Below are positions 51,931-55,663 of a DNA stretch of 55,663 nt, in pieces (position 1 is the first letter of the stretch; every line of letters starts with the position of its first letter). The translations under genes and the position numbers were made by a program. Location: positions 1-55,663 of the forward strand of contig CALUQJ010000003.1 in NCBI GenBank assembly GCA_944322865.1, read 5' to 3'. Under the pieces are notes generated by a model, which made no database searches, had not been told where the DNA came from, and saw nothing but the letters and a program-made list of their open reading frames with translations. The stretch comes from Candidatus Gastranaerophilales bacterium. GTDB lineage: Bacteria; Cyanobacteriota; Vampirovibrionia; Gastranaerophilales; Gastranaerophilaceae.

Positions 51931-52479
51931 ATGAATAATATTAGTTTTCTTGCAAATTATATAAAACCGGTATACGTACAAAAACGAGATGAAAACGATA
52001 ATTTACGTCCTTATAAAACCGCTATGGTTGAAATTGACAAAACTTCACACAAAGACCGTATACTTTTAGATACACTTTCTCACAACTGGGGAGTATATAA
52101 TTATATTTCTGACATTTATTATGAGATGGAAGATTCGTTATTATCAGGCAGAATATTTGATAACAAGCATATTTTCGCAATAACTTCCCAGATGAGTAAC
52201 TGGGACAACATGCGTCCTGATGACGTTCTGGCGGTTGCGCAGTTTGCGGAAAAAAATGATATGAACGAGCTTGAATATATTCAGGTTAACCCCGAACACG
52301 GATATGTTAATTTCAATTCCTCATTCAAAAATATTGGCTCAGCTATGTTGAAGTTTCTTAAAGAAACTTTTCCTGAAAAGCATATAAAAGTCTTTCCTGC
52401 TCCTAATGCAGTTGAATTTTACAGGAAAAACGATTTCAAACCATATCCGGAAGAAAAAAGAGCATTCTGGGATGCTTAA
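51931..52479 (+). CDS. GNAT-like protein, 182 aa (putative)
   Basis: N-terminus MNNISFLANYIKPVYVQKRD belongs to the shared Asn-Ile-Ser-Phe class. The second half has GNAT features: a beta strand (LEYIQVNPEH), a helix (GSAMLKFLKETFP) and the terminal KVFPAPNAVEFYRKNDFKPY (strand, helix and Phe-Tyr-Arg-Lys-x-x-Phe). The Arg/Gln-x-x-Gly-x-Gly/Ala CoA loop is not well conserved, so activity is uncertain. AAAGG precedes the ATG. The stop overlaps that of the convergent gene. Confidence 0.65.
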   Translation: MNNISFLANYIKPVYVQKRDENDNLRPYKTAMVEIDKTSHKDRILLDTLSHNWGVYNYISDIYYEMEDSLLSGRIFDNKHIFAITSQMSNWDNMRPDDVLAVAQFAEKNDMNELEYIQVNPEHGYVNFNSSFKNIGSAMLKFLKETFPEKHIKVFPAPNAVEFYRKNDFKPYPEEKRAFWDA

Positions 52480-53474
52480 ACATTTATGCGCTCATTTTCC
52501 AGATGTTGATTTGCCCCGATAACCTGTGAATACAAATCCACTCCTACAAAACAGTTTGACGAAACTATACTGTCTTTTATTTTGACATTGTCGCCGACCT
52601 TTACATTATCAAGAATAATAGAATTTTCAAGCACAACATTCTCCCCGAAACTGCAATTACATCCGATAGTACAATTCCCGAGAATTTTTGCATTAACCTT
52701 AGGCGTGGCAGTAATATACCGTCCGTTATCAGCCTCATTTATTTTTGAATGACTAAAATGACATAATCCGTTAAACAAATCCTGTGTGGATTGTTTATAC
52801 TGCTGCAATGTTCCTATATCACTCCAATATCCTTCTATCTCAAAAGTATTAATCTGATTTATTGAAAGCAGCACCGGAAAAACATTTTTGGCAAAGTCAT
52901 AAAATGTGTTTTGCGGAATAAATTCAAATATTCTGTAATTAAAAATATAAATTCCGGTATTGATAAAATTGCTTTTAGCCTCTTCAATTGACGGTTTTTC
53001 CTGAAACTCTGTTATAAATCCTGTTTCATCAGTCACAACAACTCCAAAATTTGGAATATCTTCCATAGGAACTTTCTTAATACCGATTGTCGCAATAGCA
53101 CCAGATTCTCTGTGAACTTTAATACCTTTTTCTAAATCTGCATTAGAAAGCCCGTCAGCAGACAGCACTATAAAATCTTCTTTTTTATCAAAGAAAAACT
53201 GACATTTTTTCAAGCCCCCGGCTGTCCCTGATAAATGTTCTTCTCTGATATAATTAAAATCAACTCCATACGGGTTGTTAGAATATCTTTTAATAATCTT
53301 TTCCGCAAGATAATAAGTATTGGCAATGACTTCCTTGACGCCGATTTGAGAAAGGTTTTCCAGAAGTATGTCCATAACCGGTCGGTTCGCAACAGGTACA
53401 AGAGGTTTAGGTATACTCTGTGTTACAGGATCTAATCTTGACCCGACACCTGCTGCCATTATCATTGCTTTCAT
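52476..53474 (-). CDS. Sugar nucleotidyltransferase with left-handed beta helix
   Basis: 332 residues with the NTP-transferase P-loop AAGVGSRLDPVTQSIPKPLVPV (residues 7-28), Asp at LSADG (metal), TGIYIFNY and a hexapeptide left-handed beta-helix tail (about 265-320, NAKILGNCTIG, FGENVVLENSII, VGDNVKIKDSIV). It resembles mannose-1-phosphate guanylyltransferase and glucose-1-phosphate thymidylyl/adenylyltransferases; which NTP/sugar cannot be told. It may supply sugars for surface glycans or glycogen (ADP-glucose), though it is far from the other glycan genes. AAGGAA precedes the ATG. Confidence 0.86.
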   Translation of the reverse strand: MKAMIMAAGVGSRLDPVTQSIPKPLVPVANRPVMDILLENLSQIGVKEVIANTYYLAEKIIKRYSNNPYGVDFNYIREEHLSGTAGGLKKCQFFFDKKEDFIVLSADGLSNADLEKGIKVHRESGAIATIGIKKVPMEDIPNFGVVVTDETGFITEFQEKPSIEEAKSNFINTGIYIFNYRIFEFIPQNTFYDFAKNVFPVLLSINQINTFEIEGYWSDIGTLQQYKQSTQDLFNGLCHFSHSKINEADNGRYITATPKVNAKILGNCTIGCNCSFGENVVLENSIILDNVKVGDNVKIKDSIVSSNCFVGVDLYSQVIGANQHLENERINV

Positions 53475-53615
53475 CAGATTTTCCTTCTTTTGTAACTACT
53501 ACTATTCTGACATAAAAAAATATATCTTGCAAATTGCTTGAGGATTTTTTACTTGATTTTTCTTTTTTAGATGATAAGCTAGTTATTGTAAATAATATAA
53601 ATATTAAATTCTTTT

Positions 53616-53688
53616 GGGCGTGTGGCGCAGCTGGTAGCGCAGCGGACTCTTAATCCGTAGGTCGTGGGTTCGAACCCCACCGCGCCCA
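53616..53688 (+). tRNA. tRNA-Lys (anticodon CUU)
   Basis: The 73-nt cloverleaf: acceptor GGGCGTG with CGCGCCC (one G-U), D arm GCGC/GCGC, anticodon stem GCGGA/TCCGT around loop CTCTTAA (CUU), T arm GTGGG/CCCAC with loop TTCGAAC. Discriminator A; CCA not encoded. Second Lys tRNA of the window. Confidence 0.95.
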
Positions 53689-53986
53689 ATCTTTTTAAAG
53701 GTTTTCATCCTCTTTTTGAAATTTTTCGTGTAAAGTTGAGGCAGCCCCACTCCAAAACATCAGGCTGCTATTTAATTATTGTAGGATTAGTAAATCCGAC
53801 CTGCAAAACTAACAAAACGTTCTGATTTATTAAGTTTTGTAAATATAAAATTTTTACAATATTCTTGCGTTTTTATGACTTTTGCTAATTTTATCGCTTG
53901 CCATTGTGTCTTTGATAGCAACTTTCTATTTTATGTTTTTTATAAAACAATAAATTGCTTTGTATTAATAAAATTAGGAGTTAATA
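53689..53986. other. Intergenic region after tRNA-Lys(CUU)
   Basis: The only structure seen is a hairpin GCAGCC/GGCTGC (53741-53746, 53763-53768) followed by TATTTAATT, a weak terminator candidate for the tRNA. The rest is A/T-rich leader for the next gene, with AGGAG 6 nt before the ATG. No gene here. Confidence 0.5.
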
Positions 53987-54514
53987 ATGCTTAATCCAGT
54001 TCACCAAAATTTTACTAAAGAACCTGCTCTGCAAAGAAGAAAGAATATTTCTTTTGGTACCAAAATTGACCCTAGCTTAAAAAATTTTGTTAATAGATTA
54101 ATACATTATGGAGATCTTAACCATGATGTAGTAGATTTATTATCAGAAATCGCAAAAGATGGTCAATCAGGGAATTTATTTATTAGAAATGGCAAAATAG
54201 CATTAAAAGTGCAAGACATTCCTATTCCTATGGATGAGTATCTCAATGCTTCTGACCCTGCGGTCAAAAAGGCTATAAAAAATATAGAAGATTTTCAAGA
54301 TATAGATATAGTTGATAGTCATTCTTCTAAAGGTATAAATTTATATAAAATGGTAGAAAAGCCGTCAATAATGAATACAGATGGGCGATATAGTTTTGAT
54401 CGGTATGAATTTTATTACGCATTAAATCCAAAACGTATAAAAAATATACAAGAAAGGGCTAAAAAATTAGTTGATGAATATATAGTTGCTTCTATTACAG
54501 CCCTTTTCAACTAA
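53987..54514 (+). CDS. Hypothetical protein, 175 aa, with NISFGTKI motif
   Basis: Not recognised. Soluble and mixed alpha/beta. Starts MLNPVHQNFTKEPALQRRKN, then ISFGTKIDPSLKNF, carrying both the Asn-Phe-Thr and Ile-Ser-Phe-Gly-x-Lys patterns of the shared N-terminal class. The middle has beta strands (LFIRNGKIALKVQDIPIPMDEY). AGGAG precedes the ATG. It is the last gene before the repeat region. Confidence 0.7.
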   Translation: MLNPVHQNFTKEPALQRRKNISFGTKIDPSLKNFVNRLIHYGDLNHDVVDLLSEIAKDGQSGNLFIRNGKIALKVQDIPIPMDEYLNASDPAVKKAIKNIEDFQDIDIVDSHSSKGINLYKMVEKPSIMNTDGRYSFDRYEFYYALNPKRIKNIQERAKKLVDEYIVASITALFN

Positions 54515-54613
54515 ACGGATAAAGTTAAAATGTTGGTCAGGTATGCTCAACATTAAAATATGACACTAATCGGACTCCAGCATTCGGGTGGGGGTGGACA
54601 GGTCCACTTTTAC

Positions 54614-54887
54614 ACATTGGAACGATATTGATGTTATCGCCTTTTGCACAAACTTAGAATGCAGTACAGACTTAAAAGCCGGCTAATAACGGTCATTGTT
54701 GCGCCGTCATTCCGCAACAGCACACGAAGTGTGCTCTTATACATTGGAACGATATTGGAGTTGTCGCCTTTTGCTCAAACTTAAAATGCAGTACAGACTT
54801 AAAAGTCGGCTAATAACGGTCACCGTTGCGCCGTCATCCCGCAACAGCACACGAAGTGTGCTCTTATACATTGGAACGATATTGGTA
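54614..54887. repeat. 127-bp tandem direct repeat (two copies and a partial third)
   Basis: Copies at 54614-54740 and 54741-54867 with a partial from 54868; each starts ACATTGGAACGATATTG and has a hairpin AGCACAC-GAA-GTGTGCT near the end. The copies differ at only a few positions (GATGTT/GAGTTG, GCACA/GCTCA, GCCGG/GTCGG, TCATTG/TCACCG, ATTCC/ATCCC). Confidence 0.9.
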
Positions 54888-54893
54888 TGTTTT

Positions 54894-55096
54894 AAAGGGC
54901 AACATGGAAAATCCCACATTGCCTTATTTTTGAAATGAACTTAACGTCTTAGCGTCTTAACGTCTTTTGAACAAGGCAACGCTAAAATCTTGCATTGCCT
55001 TATTTTTGTAAAGAACTTATTCCCTTATTTCCCTATTCCCTTATTCCCTTAAAAAAGGGCAACATGGAAAATTCCACATTGCCTATTTTTTGTAAA
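54894..55096. repeat. Three tandem terminator-like units, 76-84 bp period
   Basis: GGCAACATGG...CCACATTGCC, GGCAACGC...GCATTGCC and GGCAACATGG...CCACATTGCC again, each ending TTATTTTTG or TATTTTTTG and followed by a variable linker starting GAACTTA. The GCCT of the stems lie at 54921, 54997 and 55081. Confidence 0.85.
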
Positions 55097-55134
55097 GAAC
55101 TTATTCCCTTATTTCCTTATTCCCCTATTCCCTT

Positions 55135-55163
55135 CCAATAAGAGGACAGTGTCCTCTTATTGG
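55135..55163. repeat. 29-bp perfect palindrome across the stop codon of the edge gene
   Basis: Arms 55135-55148 and 55150-55163 (14 bp each, one central base). It spans the last codon and stop of the edge gene. No poly-T follows on the minus strand (AAGGGAATA), so an ordinary terminator is unlikely. The position matches the hairpin/cruciform that follows the variable region of DGR target genes. Confidence 0.75.
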
Positions 55164-55663
55164 TCCAGGCAAACCGCGAGTAAGTCGCTGTGGGTGCGGA
55201 ATTTGTGGGTCCAGCCCGTGTCGGTAGGGTAGAAGCCGCGGCGGTACGCGAAGTACTGGCTGTACTCCTGCCCGGACCAAACGTAGAAGTAGGAATAAGG
55301 TGATTGAGCTAAGAAGAGCGAAGCTCGATCAGCATCCCAGTTCGCAAAGGTTATAGTAGTTCCACCCTTAATTTCATCGGCATCAGGATATATGTATGCC
55401 GCTAATTGTTCTAGCTGAGCTTGAGTTGGCATGTTTTGGACTCCGCCGCAGGCTCTTACTGCTCCTGCCCAATAATCTGAGTTATAGTCGCATGCTGTTA
55501 TTCCTAATTTGCCTTCTGATACTGCTTGGTTACATTCTTCTAATGTCATAGGGCTATAGCCGCCGTTTTGTGGTCCTAATATCTGTGTTATACACATTGT
55601 ATCTTTTAATTCTGGTATCATGCAACCTGTTACGCCTGCTAATTGTTCTACGTTTATCTTACC
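55157..55663 (-). CDS. C-terminal part of a candidate DGR target protein (C-type-lectin-like end); 5' truncated by the window edge
   Basis: The minus-strand frame is open to the last base, so ~168 residues are visible and the start is outside. Conserved Trp/Cys/Gly spacing (TFANWDADRA, then YVWSGQEYSQYF, and AVCLDQ at the end) is like the C-type-lectin fold tails of FGE/FISUMP-like proteins used as DGR targets. Up to about 55300 the codons are A/T-rich like the genome; the last 44 codons switch to C-ending: 28 of 44 end in C and 38 of 44 in G or C. Residues at these NNC codons are Tyr, Phe, Ser, Arg, Gly, Thr, Asp, His, as expected if template AAC codons were mutated at A. Likely surface or secreted ligand binder. 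Pilin-like N-terminus cannot be checked. Confidence 0.6.
   Translation of the reverse strand, partial: GKINVEQLAGVTGCMIPELKDTMCITQILGPQNGGYSPMTLEECNQAVSEGKLGITACDYNSDYWAGAVRACGGVQNMPTQAQLEQLAAYIYPDADEIKGGTTITFANWDADRASLFLAQSPYSYFYVWSGQEYSQYFAYRRGFYPTDTGWTHKFRTHSDLLAVCLDQ
55164..55290 (-). other. Candidate DGR variable region (VR)
   Basis: The segment combines three marks of a DGR VR: it is at the 3' end of a gene with a C-type-lectin-like tail; it is dominated by NNC codons with free first and second positions in an otherwise NNA/NNT genome; and a perfect palindrome follows immediately. The template repeat, the reverse transcriptase and the accessory gene are not in the window, so identification is incomplete. 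Confidence 0.5.

Larger units (their letters stand above)
54515..55156. other. 642-bp region of nested repeats without a gene
   Basis: Contains a hairpin GTGGAC/GTCCAC (54594-54607), two copies of a 127-bp direct repeat, three copies of a GGCAA/TTGCC hairpin unit, octamer tracts and the start of a 29-bp palindrome. The short open frames on both strands are mere repeat translations without ribosome binding sites. Confidence 0.8.

Noticed and set aside
54654-54938. Short open frames on both strands of the repeat region as small genes
   Set aside because: They lie inside the 127-bp repeat, lack ribosome binding sites, and repeat the same translation in each copy.
1-55663. Prophage, transposon or plasmid backbone
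   Set aside because: No integrase, transposase, terminase, capsid, Rep or Par gene; gene content is core metabolism and translation.

Overview
The window comes from a low-GC, diderm, non-photosynthetic bacterium. The best fit is the gut 'Melainabacteria' (Vampirovibrionia, order Gastranaerophilales), the non-photosynthetic sister group of Cyanobacteria. This is inference. It rests on the cyanobacterial-type order rplQ-truA-rplM-rpsI, on outer-membrane genes (a two-partner-secretion Omp85 protein beside an OmpH/Skp chaperone), on the absence of photosynthesis genes, on strong A/T bias, and on several lineage-type hypothetical proteins that share an N-terminal Asn/Ile-x-Phe-Gly/Thr-x-Lys/Arg motif. 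Most of the window is ordinary, tightly packed chromosome with short overlaps and many clear intrinsic terminators.

Region by region: 1-8.7 kb holds a truncated gene, a small conserved protein, a stomatin/NfeD membrane pair, rqcH (ribosome quality control) overlapping a UmuC-like polymerase, and two lineage-specific proteins (115 and 951 aa). 8.7-17.1 kb holds OmpH/Skp, a TpsB outer-membrane transporter, bioD-bioA, a zinc-ribbon protein and a double-length M16 protease. 17.1-26.5 kb holds an iteron-like repeat, a nucleoside transporter, a glycogen-synthase-like enzyme with a 300-residue N-terminal extension, tRNA-Lys, yajQ, an XRE regulator, queA-panD, yidC, tRNA-Gly and tRNA-Gln. 26.5-39.8 kb holds the overlapping gmk-coaBC-NIF3 operon, a divergent histidine kinase, a DnaQ-like exonuclease with an OPA transporter, thioredoxin, a 1744-aa internally duplicated protein of unknown function and a secreted GH13 protein.

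40.2-45.7 kb is an alpha-type ribosomal operon (infA-rpmJ-rpsM-rpsK-rpsD-rpoA-rplQ-truA-rplM-rpsI) with unusually long, structured spacers. 45.7-53.5 kb holds a compact three-hairpin element, prs, a DUF4127 gene coupled to mntP, a U32-YqeG pair, small membrane proteins and a sugar nucleotidyltransferase. 53.6-55.7 kb holds tRNA-Lys(CUU), a hypothetical gene, 640 bp of nested repeats and a truncated gene at the edge. The last ~130 bp of that truncated gene look like the variable region of a diversity-generating retroelement (DGR).

The most interesting signals are: the candidate DGR variable region with a 29-bp palindrome across its stop codon and related repeats behind it; the 1744-aa protein built as A-A'-B-B' with two hydrophobic modules; several promoters whose -10 box lies 5-7 nt before the start codon, implying leaderless mRNAs; and two candidate structured RNAs. 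No reverse transcriptase, template repeat, transposase, CRISPR array or phage module was seen.
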